Shown here piece by piece: positions 8,120 through 16,919 of a stretch of 64,000 bases of DNA (position 1 is its first letter; each line of letters starts with the position of its first letter). The notes beneath the pieces were generated by a model. It was not told the origin of the DNA, did not search any database, and saw nothing but the letters and a program-made list of their open reading frames with translations. The DNA lies in assembly GCF_003986935.1 (NCBI RefSeq), contig NZ_RJZE01000023.1, positions 1 to 64,000 on the forward strand, read 5' to 3'. The DNA is from Paraburkholderia kururiensis JCM 10599 = LMG 19447 (lineage in GTDB: Bacteria; Pseudomonadota; Gammaproteobacteria; Burkholderiales; Burkholderiaceae). A program made the translations under genes and the position numbers.

Positions 8120-8192
8120 CCGGCTAGCGCCCGACGACAGAGCGCGACAACGTCGCGGGTGCGGCAACTCATGCAAAAGGCATAAAGCGACC
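8120..8192 (+). repeat. Dispersed repeat, diverged copy C
   Basis: Matches copies A and B over their whole length at roughly three-quarters identity and keeps the terminal CATAAAGCGACC. The IS1182-type element starts exactly where this repeat ends, so the insertion sequence may have targeted the repeat's end. The remaining 270 bases back to the SDR start hold only the promoter region described. Confidence 0.65.
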
Positions 8193-8213
8193 GAGGCTGT
8201 GTGAAAACACGAG

Positions 8214-8465
8214 CTAGGCGCTTGGCCCGAATTTGAGTTCGATGATGGGATCGGCAGAGGCCAATAGTGTGGCGACCTGTTCGGCCGCACTCGGGGCGAG
8301 TCCAAGATGCTCGTAGCCGAGGTATGCAACCGTATCCTCGGGCGACCAAGGGCCCAGCGAGGTCACGTAATCAGCGATCTCATCTTGGATCTGTCGCCAC
8401 GATTCATATCGGCGGCGCGACAGAAGAATTCGATCACTTCGTGTATAGATCACATGGAGGTCCAC
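8214..8465 (-). CDS. Small unknown ORF inside the IS element (possible passenger gene)
   Basis: 83 codons starting from GTG, with the stop three bases inside the left terminal repeat. The peptide is acidic-to-neutral with ordinary composition (for example SWRQIQDEIADYVTSLGPWS), unlike the Arg-rich shadow frames nearby. The frame stays open for about 12 further codons upstream, so the start is uncertain. I do not recognise the family. It is antisense in direction to the transposase. IS1182 elements usually have only a short leader here, so this could be a captured passenger gene. A chance ORF remains possible. Confidence 0.4.
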   Translation of the reverse strand: MDLHVIYTRSDRILLSRRRYESWRQIQDEIADYVTSLGPWSPEDTVAYLGYEHLGLAPSAAEQVATLLASADPIIELKFGPSA

Positions 8466-8550
8466 GTGCGTTCTCGTCGATGAAAATGAGCCTTCATTCT
8501 CTCACGTGATCTCCTAAACTTCGGTCAGCACTTCAAGGTCGGAGGAACAA

Positions 8551-9995
8551 TTGAAGCGATTCGTTGAAGGTGACGACCGGAAGCAGGTGACGTTGTTGCC
8601 CGAATGCCTGGACGATTTCGTTGCCGAGGACAACCCGGTCAGGATCGTCGAGGCCTTTGTCGAAGAACTGGCGCTAGAAGGGCTCGGTTTCGTTGGCGTT
8701 ACGCCATCATCAACGGGCCGCCCCTCCTACCATCCCGCAGTGCTGCTGAAGATATACATCTACGGCTACTTGAACCGGATTCAATCGAGCCGCCGCCTGG
8801 AACGCGAATGCCAACGCAATATTGAGCTCATGTGGCTTACGGGCCGCTTGGCGCCAGACTTCAAGACCATAGCGGACTTTCGGCGAAACAACGGCACAGG
8901 CATTCGCAAAGTTTGTAGCAGGTTTGTCGTTTTGTGCCGCGATCTCAAGTTGTTCTCTCAAGCGTTGGTCGCCATCGATGGAAGCAGGTTCAAGGCATCC
9001 AATACGCGTGACCGCAACTTTACGACTGGCAAGATCGACAAGCGGCAGCAGCAAATTGAGGAAAGTGTCCAACGCTATCTGAGTGCACTGGAAACGGCTG
9101 ATCGGACCCAACCTCCCGAGGTGGAAGCGAAGACAACTCGGCTGCGAGAGAAAATTGCTCAATTACAAGGGCAAATGCGCCACCTCGAGCAGGTCAAAGA
9201 AGAGTTGAAGACGCTGCCTGATGGGCAGATCTCGCTGACTGATCCCGATGCTCGCTCCATGGCGACAAGCGGTCGTGGCTCGGGGATTGTGGGCTACAAC
9301 GTGCAGGTAGCCGTAGATTCCAAACACCATCTCATCGTTGCTCACGAGGTCACAAATGCCGGCAGTGATCGGGCACAGCTCAGCCCGATGGCACAAGCTG
9401 CTCGTGACGCCATGGGCAAAACCAGATTGAAGGCTATCGCTGATCGAGGGTATTACAGTGGTCCACAGATAAAGGCCTGCGAGGATGCTGGTATCGCAGC
9501 CATTCTGCCCAGGACCACGACGTCAAGCGCAAAGGCTCACGGTCGCTTTGATCGTGCAGACTTTATCTACATCGCCCGAGATGACGAATACCAGTGCCCG
9601 GCCGGGCAACGTGCGATCTACCGATTTACCGGTCTGGAACATGGCATGTATCTGCGCCGCTATTGGAGTAGTGCATGCATTGGTTGCGCACTGAAGCCGC
9701 AATGTACGCCAAGCGACTACCGGCGGATTACGCGCTGGGAACACGAGTCAGTACTGGAAGCTGCGCAGCGAAGGCTGGACAGAATGCCGGATGCGATGAC
9801 GGTGCGAAGGCGGACTGTCGAGCACGTGTTCGGGACGTTCAAACACTGATGGGCTACACGCACTTCCTGACTCGTCTGCTTGCCAATGTGAGCACCGAAA
9901 TGAGTCGGCATGTGCTGGCGTACAACCTCAAGCGCGTAATAGCGATACTTGGGTTCGCGAAAACCATGAAGGCCATGAGGCTGGTGGGTGCGTGA
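8551..9995 (+). pseudogene. IS1182-family DDE transposase, frameshifted near the C-terminus
   Basis: The first 432 codons are a recognisable IS1182 transposase: an N-terminal DUF772-type domain (His-Pro-Ala-Val-Leu-Leu-Lys), a coiled middle, an Asp-Gly-Ser-Arg-Phe-Lys-Ala catalytic segment, a Cys-Pro-Ala-Gly / Cys-Ile-Gly-Cys zinc-like segment, and the C-terminal Val-Glu-His-Val-Phe-Gly-Thr-Phe-Lys-His. The frame ends at TGA 9847. The missing C-terminal tail, MGYTHFLTRLLANV and onward to 9995, continues in the -1 frame. A single lost G (expected Trp-Met-Gly-Tyr-Thr) explains it. A programmed frameshift is less likely, because no slippery heptamer precedes the stop. Confidence 0.8.
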
Positions 9996-10188
9996 AGCAC
10001 CCAAAATTCGCCGTATAATCTGTACGCGGTCCGCAACGAGGATTGAAATTACACCAGCATTCGTGGCCTATCGAATTGCTGCGACGATGCAGCACGGAAT
10101 CTATGCCCCGGCAACTCTGCGTTTCGCGTTTCCACACAGCCTCGGTCGATCTCGGCCAAACGCCATGGTGCAGCAAAGGATGAGCGCA

Positions 10189-11916
10189 TCAACCGATAAC
10201 GTACGACCGAGGTGTTATCGTGATCTTGGGCCATTCAATACTGTCTAGTGCCTCTCGCATGGTCTTGGGGCTTGCTGCCTTGGTGTAGTCCACGCGACCG
10301 CTAGAACCCTGCGCCGCATGGCCCGTGATTGAGTCTGACGTTTCGGTGCCGATTCCCTTATCGGCCAACGCCCCGCGTATCCAATGGCGGAACTTGTGCG
10401 ATCCGTGAAGACGACCAGTCGGCAACCCGAGGGAGCGCCTAAGCTCCAAGAACCATTTGCCCAAGGTGTCGCCCGGTGCGCTTGCCCGGCCGCTCAATGA
10501 CGGAAATGCATTGCCCGTACCACCCGCGGTTCTCTCATGCCACGCGGAGAACCACGGATCTGCCAGCAGGTGAGAAGCTAGAGCGACGATACGCTCCGAT
10601 TCGTCGGTCTTGACCGTTCCGGCCTCAGCGGTAATGCGAATGGTCTTGATGCCGTGGCGGGTCTGGAAGTCCTCGCAGCGTAGCTGTGCTATCTCGCCGA
10701 TACGGGCTCCGGTATGCAGAAGCAGCAGCAGGGCTGCCCGGCCATCTTCGGGCTTTACGTTATCCCAATGGCGTACTTGCTCCATCTGGTCGGAGAACAG
10801 GAGCGCCCCGAACAGTATTTCTAGTTCGTTATCGGTCCATCCTTCGCGTTTCTTCGCACCCTTGGTCTTGTCGAACGAAACCGCGAACTGGTTACGGTCG
10901 AGGATGCCATCCTTGACAGCCGTGTTCACTAAAGCATTTACGGACGTGTAGTGATTGTGAGCGGTCTTGGCCCCGAAGCCCCGCGCCTTGCTGTCTAACA
11001 GGAACTTGACGAAGGCCGCTCCGGTCGCTCGCGTCAGATTGCTCAAGGGGACTGTGCCGCACGCTTCCTCGAATAACGCTAGCGCTTTCCCGGTGCGCTT
11101 GGCGGGGTTGTCTGTCTCGGCATACCCGTTCCACTGCTGCCAGGACGGCACCATGTCCCGCAGAGTCTTGGGCGCGTCCCGAGTCTTCTTCGAAGGTTCG
11201 TCGTCGGGCGTGAGTCCCTTGGGGATGACGGGGGCGGGCGGTGTATCTACAGGTTCGCCTTGGCTTCTTTGTGCCACGGCATCCATGGCCCTAACCAGAG
11301 TTCGCGTGATGCGCTGAAGTGCCAGACGCCCCTCGGTCGTGTCCCATTCCACACGAATAGACAGAGGGTCACAAACGAAGTCTACGTACTCACGGGTGGC
11401 CGAGAAATCGCCCCGAGCTAATGCTGCTTTCCAAGCCTGCACCTGTTCCTGGTCAAACCGCTGTACCGCTGCGGCTTGCTCCTGTGTCAGAAAATCCCTC
11501 GTTTGTTCCCATGCAACCTGATCGGTATTGGGGAGGTGCCCCCTGTAGGCGCCAACCAGTATCGGCGTAACGCGGGTTTGCTCATCCAGCGTCAGGACCA
11601 GATTTTGTACAGCCTGGGCGATGTAAGCCTCTAGCTCTTCTGATAGCGGGACGAATGGCGCGGGGCGTGTGCTGTCTTCCAGCGCCTGAAACCGGACCCG
11701 GTGCTCGGCTATCAGCCGGTGTGCGATGGTGATCGCTTCAGCGCGGTTGCGGGTCTTGAGGCTGGCTCTGTATGCATCGGTCGCCAGCTTGCCACCACTC
11801 GTGCGAGGGAACAGGTGTTGAAGGTGCTTGGGAATGCCAATACGGAGCTGGTAGATACCGCTTTTGGGATGCGGTTCCAGTCCAGGAGGCAGTGTTGTCA
11901 TATCGTCCATCCGCAC
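10189..11916 (-). CDS. Tyrosine-type site-specific integrase (island integrase)
   Basis: A 575-residue phage-type integrase. The N-terminal part (PGLEPHPKSGIYQLRIGIPK) resembles the DUF6538/Arm-type DNA-binding domain. The catalytic residues can be traced as Arg in HTGARIGE, Lys in VKTDESER, His-x-x-Arg in HKFRHWI, His in GHAAQG, and nucleophile Tyr in VDYTKA. All are present, so it is probably active. It starts about 115 bp from the 3' end of tRNA-Pro and reads away from it, the usual arrangement for an island inserted in a tRNA gene. Alternative starts exist at codons 3 and 6. Its stop lies about 40 bp from the IS element. Confidence 0.85.
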   Translation of the reverse strand: MRMDDMTTLPPGLEPHPKSGIYQLRIGIPKHLQHLFPRTSGGKLATDAYRASLKTRNRAEAITIAHRLIAEHRVRFQALEDSTRPAPFVPLSEELEAYIAQAVQNLVLTLDEQTRVTPILVGAYRGHLPNTDQVAWEQTRDFLTQEQAAAVQRFDQEQVQAWKAALARGDFSATREYVDFVCDPLSIRVEWDTTEGRLALQRITRTLVRAMDAVAQRSQGEPVDTPPAPVIPKGLTPDDEPSKKTRDAPKTLRDMVPSWQQWNGYAETDNPAKRTGKALALFEEACGTVPLSNLTRATGAAFVKFLLDSKARGFGAKTAHNHYTSVNALVNTAVKDGILDRNQFAVSFDKTKGAKKREGWTDNELEILFGALLFSDQMEQVRHWDNVKPEDGRAALLLLLHTGARIGEIAQLRCEDFQTRHGIKTIRITAEAGTVKTDESERIVALASHLLADPWFSAWHERTAGGTGNAFPSLSGRASAPGDTLGKWFLELRRSLGLPTGRLHGSHKFRHWIRGALADKGIGTETSDSITGHAAQGSSGRVDYTKAASPKTMREALDSIEWPKITITPRSYVIG

Positions 11917-11967
11917 ATTTTGACACGCGAATTGACAAGGTAGATTGACGATGCCGGAAAAGACAAA

Positions 11968-12022
11968 GCCCGGAAAGTCTTGCCAGTATTGGGATTCCCT
12001 TTACTGGCCTGGCTTTCCGGGC
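11968..12022. other. Long imperfect hairpin between tRNA-Pro and integrase
   Basis: Two 21-nt arms (11968-11988 and 12002-12022) pair along GCCCGGAAAG and GCCAGTA blocks with a four-base mismatch patch. They enclose a 13-nt loop. The hairpin lies 10 bp past the tRNA-Pro 3' end. It could terminate tRNA transcription (no strong U-run is seen) or be part of the integrase attachment region. Confidence 0.55.
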
Positions 12023-12030
12023 CTTAATCC

Positions 12031-12108
<78 letters not shown>

Positions 12109-12182
12109 AAAGCACAAAAGTATAACAGAGTGTTTGTGCCTTTAGAACCTTTACATACGAACTTATCGCAACGTCGGTCCGG

Positions 12183-12584
12183 CTAATGGCTCAGCACGTC
12201 GAGCACGTTGAGCAGGTCGCGACGCAGTTGCTCGACATCGACGCTCGATGCCGGTTTTGCCGTTACCGCATGCACCTGTCTGTCCATCTCGCGCACAGGC
12301 TCTTCTACCACATCGCCACGCGAGTCCAGCCGGTTGCGCGCACCGTTGATCGTGAACCCCTGCTCGTAAAGCAGTTCGCGAATCCGGCGAATCAGCAACA
12401 CCTCGTGATGCTGATAGTAGCGTCGGTTGCCCCGCCGCTTCACGGGCTTCAGCTGCGTGAACTCCTGCTCCCAATACCGCAGCACGTGCGGCTTCACGCC
12501 GCACAACTCACTCACCTCTCCGATCGTGAAATAACGCTTCGCGGGAATCGGAGGCAAGACGACTTTTTCAGTTGTCGCTGTCAT
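12183..12584 (-). CDS. MerR-family transcriptional regulator
   Basis: A 133-residue protein. The MerR DNA-binding domain is at about residues 16-85: Lys-Arg-Tyr-Phe-Thr-Ile-Gly-Glu-Val-Ser-Glu-Leu-Cys-Gly-Val, then His-Val-Leu-Arg-Tyr-Trp-Glu-Gln-Glu-Phe, then Arg-Arg-Gly-Asn-Arg-Arg-Tyr-Tyr. The tail lacks the cysteine metal-binding pattern of true MerR proteins. It follows ihfA by 91 bp, an arrangement conserved in many proteobacteria. The target is unknown; similar ihfA-linked genes are usually annotated simply as MerR family. Confidence 0.85.
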   Translation of the reverse strand: MTATTEKVVLPPIPAKRYFTIGEVSELCGVKPHVLRYWEQEFTQLKPVKRRGNRRYYQHHEVLLIRRIRELLYEQGFTINGARNRLDSRGDVVEEPVREMDRQVHAVTAKPASSVDVEQLRRDLLNVLDVLSH

Positions 12585-12675
12585 CGCCGGTTAGCCGTCG
12601 TGGTGTTGGTAGAGGTGCTGCGAAGGGCGTTCGCCACGGTTGCGCCGCGCGTCGCATGGCGCCGCGGCGCAACGT

Positions 12676-13089
12676 CTAGTTGCGCGCGTAACTCGTGTCG
12701 GCGCCGTTCTCGACGAGCGCCTTCAGCTTCTGGCTGGCGTGGAACGTGACGACGCGACGTGCCGCAATCGGAATGGCCTCGCCGGTTTTCGGATTGCGGC
12801 CGGGACGCTGCGGCTTGTCGCGCAGTTGAAAGTTGCCGAAGCCGGAGAGCTTCACGCTCTCGCCGCCTTCCAGCGCATCGCGGATCACCTCGAAGAACGC
12901 CTCCACCATGTCCTTCGCTTCGCGCTTGTTGAGCCCGACATTGTCGAACAGCAATTCGGCGAGTTCAGCCTTCGTAAGCGTAGGCGTCTCCGTGGAGGCG
13001 GGGGCCGTTGATGTCGGGATGTCGCGAATCATGGCGCTGCGTTGCGCCGCAAGAAGGGCTTCGAAATCGCTCGAGTTCATTTCGTTCAT
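12676..13089 (-). CDS. ihfA: Integration host factor alpha subunit
   Basis: A 137-residue DNA-bending protein. The HU/IHF fold spans roughly residues 37-130: Leu-Thr-Lys-Ala-Glu-Leu-Ala-Glu, the Leu-Ser-Gly-Phe-Gly-Asn-Phe core, and the Gly-Arg-Asn-Pro-Lys-Thr-Gly DNA-intercalating arm. An N-terminal extension of about 36 residues, rich in Ser, Thr and Pro, precedes the usual start; comparable extensions occur in Burkholderia IHF alpha. It lies downstream of pheT as in Escherichia coli. It works as a heterodimer with IHF beta in recombination, replication and transcription. Confidence 0.95.
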   Translation of the reverse strand: MNEMNSSDFEALLAAQRSAMIRDIPTSTAPASTETPTLTKAELAELLFDNVGLNKREAKDMVEAFFEVIRDALEGGESVKLSGFGNFQLRDKPQRPGRNPKTGEAIPIAARRVVTFHASQKLKALVENGADTSYARN

Positions 13090-13145
13090 GTAGCTATGAA
13101 TGGCGCGCGAACCAGTAAGCTGCTATGCGCGAATTGCCGTTTCGG

Positions 13146-15578
13146 TTATCCGCGCAACCGGGCGCCATAGACTCGAGCCAGGCGATCCACCAGAGACTTG
13201 ATGGCCTGATCGACCGTTTCGTCCTGAAGGGTCCCGCCAGTATCTTGCAAGGTCACCCGGAAGGCAAGGCTTTTCTCGTGCGCAGCCATACCACCGGAAG
13301 TGTTTGATTTTGCACGAAATTCGTCGAACAACGCAACCCTCTGAACGATCTTCGCGGGCCCTTCCTGAAGGGCCTTTTGCATCTCGTCCAGAAGCGCCTG
13401 CACCTCGATTTTCTGGTCGACCACGAGTGCGATGTCGCGCCGCACGGGCGGGAATTTCGACACGTCCGTCGGGCTCGGCAGCGCACGCTGCATGAGCGCC
13501 TGCGCTTCGATTTCGAACAGGATCGGCGCGTGCGGCAGATCGTACTTCTGCATCCAGCGCGGATGCAGTTCGCCGATCCAGCCCACTGCGCGCCCGTCCA
13601 CTTCGATGCGCGCGCAACGCCCCGGATGCAACGCCGGATGCTCAGCCTTGACGAAGCGCGCCACGGTCGGTGCGAGCAACGCTTCCAGGTCGCCTTTCAC
13701 GTCGAAGAAATCAACGGCACGCGTGGGCGACGCCCACTGCTCGTCCGCAGTAGAGCCGTAGGCCAGCGCGCCGACCATCTTGGGCTGCGCGAAGCCTTCC
13801 ACGGTCATCTCGCCCGAAGCAATGGAGGCATCGGGCAGGAACACGCGACCCACCTCGAACACGCGGATGCGTTCGGCGCGGCGGTTCAGGTTGTATCGCA
13901 GCACGCCGATCAGGCTACCGAACAGCGTGGTGCGCATCACGGAAAGCTGGCTCGCGATGGGATTCAGCAGACGCACGGGCTTGTCGTTGCCGGCGAAGTC
14001 GTGCTCCCATTCGGCGTCCACGAAGCTGAAGTTGACCGTCTCCGCGTAGTCGCGCGCGGCAAGTGCATGGCGAATGTCGTGCACGGAGCGCTGCGTCTCG
14101 TGAGTGGGACGCATGACGTTCGACGCAACCGGCGGACGCGCCGGAATCTTTTCGAAACCGTAGATGCGGGCGACTTCCTCGATCAGATCTTCCTCGATCT
14201 CGATGTCGAAGCGATACGCGGGCGGCGTCACCGAGAACGTCTCGCCGTCGCTTTCGAAGGCAAGGCCGAGACGCGTGAAAATCTGCGCGATTTCGTCCGC
14301 GCCGATCCGCACGCCGATGATCCGGTTCGCGCGCGACACGCGCATCTTCACCGGCTCGCGCTTCGGCACATTGACGACCTGGTCGTCGACCGGGCCGGCC
14401 TCGCCGCCGCAAATATCGAGAATGAGCTGCGTGAGATATTCGATGTGTTCGACCGTCGTCGACCAGTCCACACCGCGCTCGAAGCGATGCCCCGCGTCGG
14501 TGGAGAAGTTGAAGCGGCGCGAGCGGCCGCGAATGCTGTCCGGCCACCAGAAGGCGGCTTCGAGGTAGATGTTCGTCGTATCGAGCGTAACGGCGGTGCT
14601 GTCGCCGCCCATGATGCCGGCGAGGCTTTCGATCTGGTGATCGTCCGCGATTACGCCTACGGCCTCGTCCACTTCGATGGTGTTGCCGTTCAGAAGCTTG
14701 AGCGTCTCGCCCTTGCGGCCCCAGCGCACGTCCATCGCACCGTGAATCTTGTCGAGATCGAACACATGCGAAGGCCGGCCCAGTTCGAGCATCACGTAGT
14801 TCGAGATGTCGACGAGCGCCGAGATGCTGCGCTGACCCGAACGTTCGAGCCTCGCCACCATCCATTGCGGCGTCTTCGCGCGCGCGTTCACGCCGCGAAT
14901 CACGCGACCCGAGAAGCGACCACACAGATCCGGCGCGGAAACGCGTACCGGCAGCGTATCGGCAAGCTTCACTTCGGCAGCCTTGAACTGCGGCGCCTTC
15001 AACGGCGCACCGGTGATGGCTGCAGTCTCGCGCGCGATGCCGAAGACGGAAAGGCAGTCGGCCTTGTTCGGCGTGAGCTTGATTTCGAAGACGGTGTCGT
15101 CGAGATTGAGTGCTTCGCGGATGTCCTGGCCGATCGGCGTGTCTTCCGGCAGGATCAACAGGCCGCTGTGATCTTCCGAAAGCTTCAGCTCACGCGCCGA
15201 GCACAGCATGCCCTGACTCTCCACACCGCGCAGCTTCGAGAGCTTGATGGCAAACGGCGCGCCGCCCTCTTCCGCCGGCGGCAACTGCGCGCCCACCAGC
15301 GCGACGGGCACCTTGATGCCGGGCGCCACATTGGGCGCGCCGCAGACGATGTTCAGCGTCGCGCCCGTGCCGGCATCGACCTGACATACGTTGAGCTTGT
15401 CCGCGTCCGGATGCTTGACCACTTCCAGCACGCGCCCCACCACGATCTTCGACGTGGGCGGCGCAGCCGGGCGCAGCCCCTCAACCTCGAGACCGGCCAT
15501 CGTCAGCGCATGGGACAGCTCTTCGGTGGTGAGCTGCGGATCGACAAAGGTTCTGAGCCAGGATTCCGGGAATTGCAT
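13146..15578 (-). CDS. pheT: Phenylalanyl-tRNA synthetase beta subunit
   Basis: 810 residues, the normal length for bacterial PheT. It forms the alpha2-beta2 enzyme that charges tRNA-Phe. The N-terminal tRNA-binding (EMAP-like) domain is visible at about 40-150 (Val-Val-Lys-His-Pro-Asp-Ala-Asp-Lys-Leu-Asn-Val-Cys), followed by B3/B4 editing and B5 domains and the C-terminal ferredoxin-fold anticodon-binding domain. It follows pheS with a gap of 121 bp and precedes ihfA. Confidence 0.97.
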   Translation of the reverse strand: MQFPESWLRTFVDPQLTTEELSHALTMAGLEVEGLRPAAPPTSKIVVGRVLEVVKHPDADKLNVCQVDAGTGATLNIVCGAPNVAPGIKVPVALVGAQLPPAEEGGAPFAIKLSKLRGVESQGMLCSARELKLSEDHSGLLILPEDTPIGQDIREALNLDDTVFEIKLTPNKADCLSVFGIARETAAITGAPLKAPQFKAAEVKLADTLPVRVSAPDLCGRFSGRVIRGVNARAKTPQWMVARLERSGQRSISALVDISNYVMLELGRPSHVFDLDKIHGAMDVRWGRKGETLKLLNGNTIEVDEAVGVIADDHQIESLAGIMGGDSTAVTLDTTNIYLEAAFWWPDSIRGRSRRFNFSTDAGHRFERGVDWSTTVEHIEYLTQLILDICGGEAGPVDDQVVNVPKREPVKMRVSRANRIIGVRIGADEIAQIFTRLGLAFESDGETFSVTPPAYRFDIEIEEDLIEEVARIYGFEKIPARPPVASNVMRPTHETQRSVHDIRHALAARDYAETVNFSFVDAEWEHDFAGNDKPVRLLNPIASQLSVMRTTLFGSLIGVLRYNLNRRAERIRVFEVGRVFLPDASIASGEMTVEGFAQPKMVGALAYGSTADEQWASPTRAVDFFDVKGDLEALLAPTVARFVKAEHPALHPGRCARIEVDGRAVGWIGELHPRWMQKYDLPHAPILFEIEAQALMQRALPSPTDVSKFPPVRRDIALVVDQKIEVQALLDEMQKALQEGPAKIVQRVALFDEFRAKSNTSGGMAAHEKSLAFRVTLQDTGGTLQDETVDQAIKSLVDRLARVYGARLRG

Positions 15579-15699
15579 GAGTCTGTACGTTCCAACAGGT
15601 TAGGAGCACGGCGCCGCGCGACTCGCCTCGTTGCAGCGCGGCCGGCCAGTGGGCGGCGCGGCCCGGTCCACGGGCGCAGCCGCTCGGTCGTATCGCGGG

Positions 15700-16713
15700 T
15701 CAGGCAAATTGCTTCAGGAACCGCAGGTCGTTCTCGAAGAACAGACGCAGGTCCTGCACGCCGTAACGCAGCATGGTCAGACGCTCGAGACCGCTACCGA
15801 AGGCAAAGCCGATATAGCGCTCCGGGTCGAGGCCCATGTTGCGGATCACGGTGGGATGCACCTGCCCCGAACCCGAAATCTCCAGCCACTTGCCCGCGTT
15901 CTTGCCCTGCTCGAACATCATGTCGATCTCGGCCGAGGGCTCGGTGAACGGAAAGTAGGACGGCCGGAAACGCACCAGGATGTCGTCGCGCTCGAAGAAC
16001 TTCTTGAGGAAATCGGAGTAGACGCCCTTGAGGTCCGCGAAGCTGATGTTCTCGTCGATCCACAGGCCTTCGACCTGATTGAACATCGGCGAGTGCGTGG
16101 CGTCGCTGTCTACCCGATACGTGCGCCCCGGCACGATGACCTTGATGGGCGGCGTGTGAGTGCGTGCATAGCGAACCTGCATGGGGCTCGTATGCGTGCG
16201 CAGCAACAGCGGGCGGCCGTCCTTGTCCTTGCCGTCCACGTAGAACGTGTCCTGCATGGAACGCGCCGGGTGGTTCTCGGGGCTGTTGAGCGCCGTGAAG
16301 TTGTACCAGTCGGTCTCGATCTCGGGACCGTCCGCCACGTCGAAGCCGATCGAGCCGAAGATCTGCTCGACGCGCTCCCACGTTTGCATCACCGGATGAA
16401 GGCTGCCTGCGCCCATGCCGCGACCGGGCAGCGTGACGTCGATGGCTTCGGCGGCGAGGCGCTGGTTCAACAGCGCGTCGGCGAGCGCCTGACGGCGTGC
16501 CGTCAGCGCCGCTTCCACCTGCTGCTTCGCGACGTTGATGCGTGCGCCTTCGGTCTTGCGCGTTTCGGGGTCAAGCTTGCCCAATCCCTTCAGGCGTTCC
16601 GTGAGGACACCCGACTTGCCGAGAAAGCGCGCCTTCTCGTTCTCGAGCGTGTTGACATCGGGCGCCTCGGCAAAGGCGCTTTGCGCGTCAGCGACAATCT
16701 GGTCCAGATCCAT
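15700..16713 (-). CDS. pheS: Phenylalanyl-tRNA synthetase alpha subunit
   Basis: 337 residues from MDLDQIVADA. It is the catalytic class II subunit: an N-terminal coiled-coil, motif 2 around Tyr-Arg-Val-Asp-Ser-Asp-Ala-Thr-His-Ser-Pro-Met-Phe-Asn-Gln, and motif 3 in Gly-Ser-Gly-Leu-Glu-Arg-Leu-Thr-Met-Leu-Arg-Tyr. A second ATG lies three codons upstream (16722); I chose 16713 because related PheS proteins start MDLDQ. A strong intrinsic terminator separates it from rplT, so pheST expression is either from its own promoter or by read-through. Confidence 0.97.
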   Translation of the reverse strand: MDLDQIVADAQSAFAEAPDVNTLENEKARFLGKSGVLTERLKGLGKLDPETRKTEGARINVAKQQVEAALTARRQALADALLNQRLAAEAIDVTLPGRGMGAGSLHPVMQTWERVEQIFGSIGFDVADGPEIETDWYNFTALNSPENHPARSMQDTFYVDGKDKDGRPLLLRTHTSPMQVRYARTHTPPIKVIVPGRTYRVDSDATHSPMFNQVEGLWIDENISFADLKGVYSDFLKKFFERDDILVRFRPSYFPFTEPSAEIDMMFEQGKNAGKWLEISGSGQVHPTVIRNMGLDPERYIGFAFGSGLERLTMLRYGVQDLRLFFENDLRFLKQFA

Positions 16714-16812
16714 TGGTCCCATCGTTTCAACGTCAGTGTTTCAGTGTCTGTAGTACGGCGTAGCGGAGCCGGAGCACGACCGGTCCGACACCCACGCGCG
16801 ACTGGCTCGACC

Positions 16813-16849
16813 AACAAAAACGGGGCTCGGTGAGGAGCCCCGTTTTTGT
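16813..16849 (-). terminator. Intrinsic terminator/attenuator between rplT and pheS
   Basis: On the minus strand an ACGGGGCTC stem with a short loop is followed by a run of U (GTTTTTGT), flanked symmetrically by A residues. It lies about 70 bp after the rplT stop and 100 bp before pheS. I saw no Phe-rich leader peptide like E. coli pheM in this gap. Confidence 0.85.
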
Positions 16850-16919
16850 TGCAGCGTCACCGGCAAGCCGGAATGTTCGCTGCAACCAACCACGCAATAC
16901 CTGAACGCCTGGTTAGCGA

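Larger units (their letters stand above)
8193..10143 (+). mobile_element. IS1182-family insertion sequence (about 1.95 kb)
   Basis: The left end GAGGCTGTGTGAAAACACG (8193-8211) is repeated inverted at 10125-10143 with two mismatches. The identity extends outwards by about five more bases (CGACC / GGTCG), so the true ends may be 8188 and 10148. Inside lie a DDE transposase gene with one frameshift and, between the left repeat and the transposase, a small minus-strand ORF. No direct target duplication is evident. The copy is probably immobile on its own because of the frameshift. Confidence 0.8.

Noticed and set aside
9841..9849. Programmed -1 frameshifting in the IS1182 transposase
   Set aside because: No slippery heptamer lies before the stop, and loss of one G explains the frame change.
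1..12000. Second copy of the tRNA-Pro 3' end marking the far island border
   Set aside because: I looked for the CGGGGCGAGAGGATTTG core and did not find it in the left 12 kb.
13377..15947. 856-codon ORF opposite pheT
   Set aside because: Arg/His/Ala-rich shadow frame of pheT with no recognisable domain.
16723..16919. Phe-rich leader peptide controlling pheST
   Set aside because: No short ORF with consecutive Phe codons precedes the terminator.
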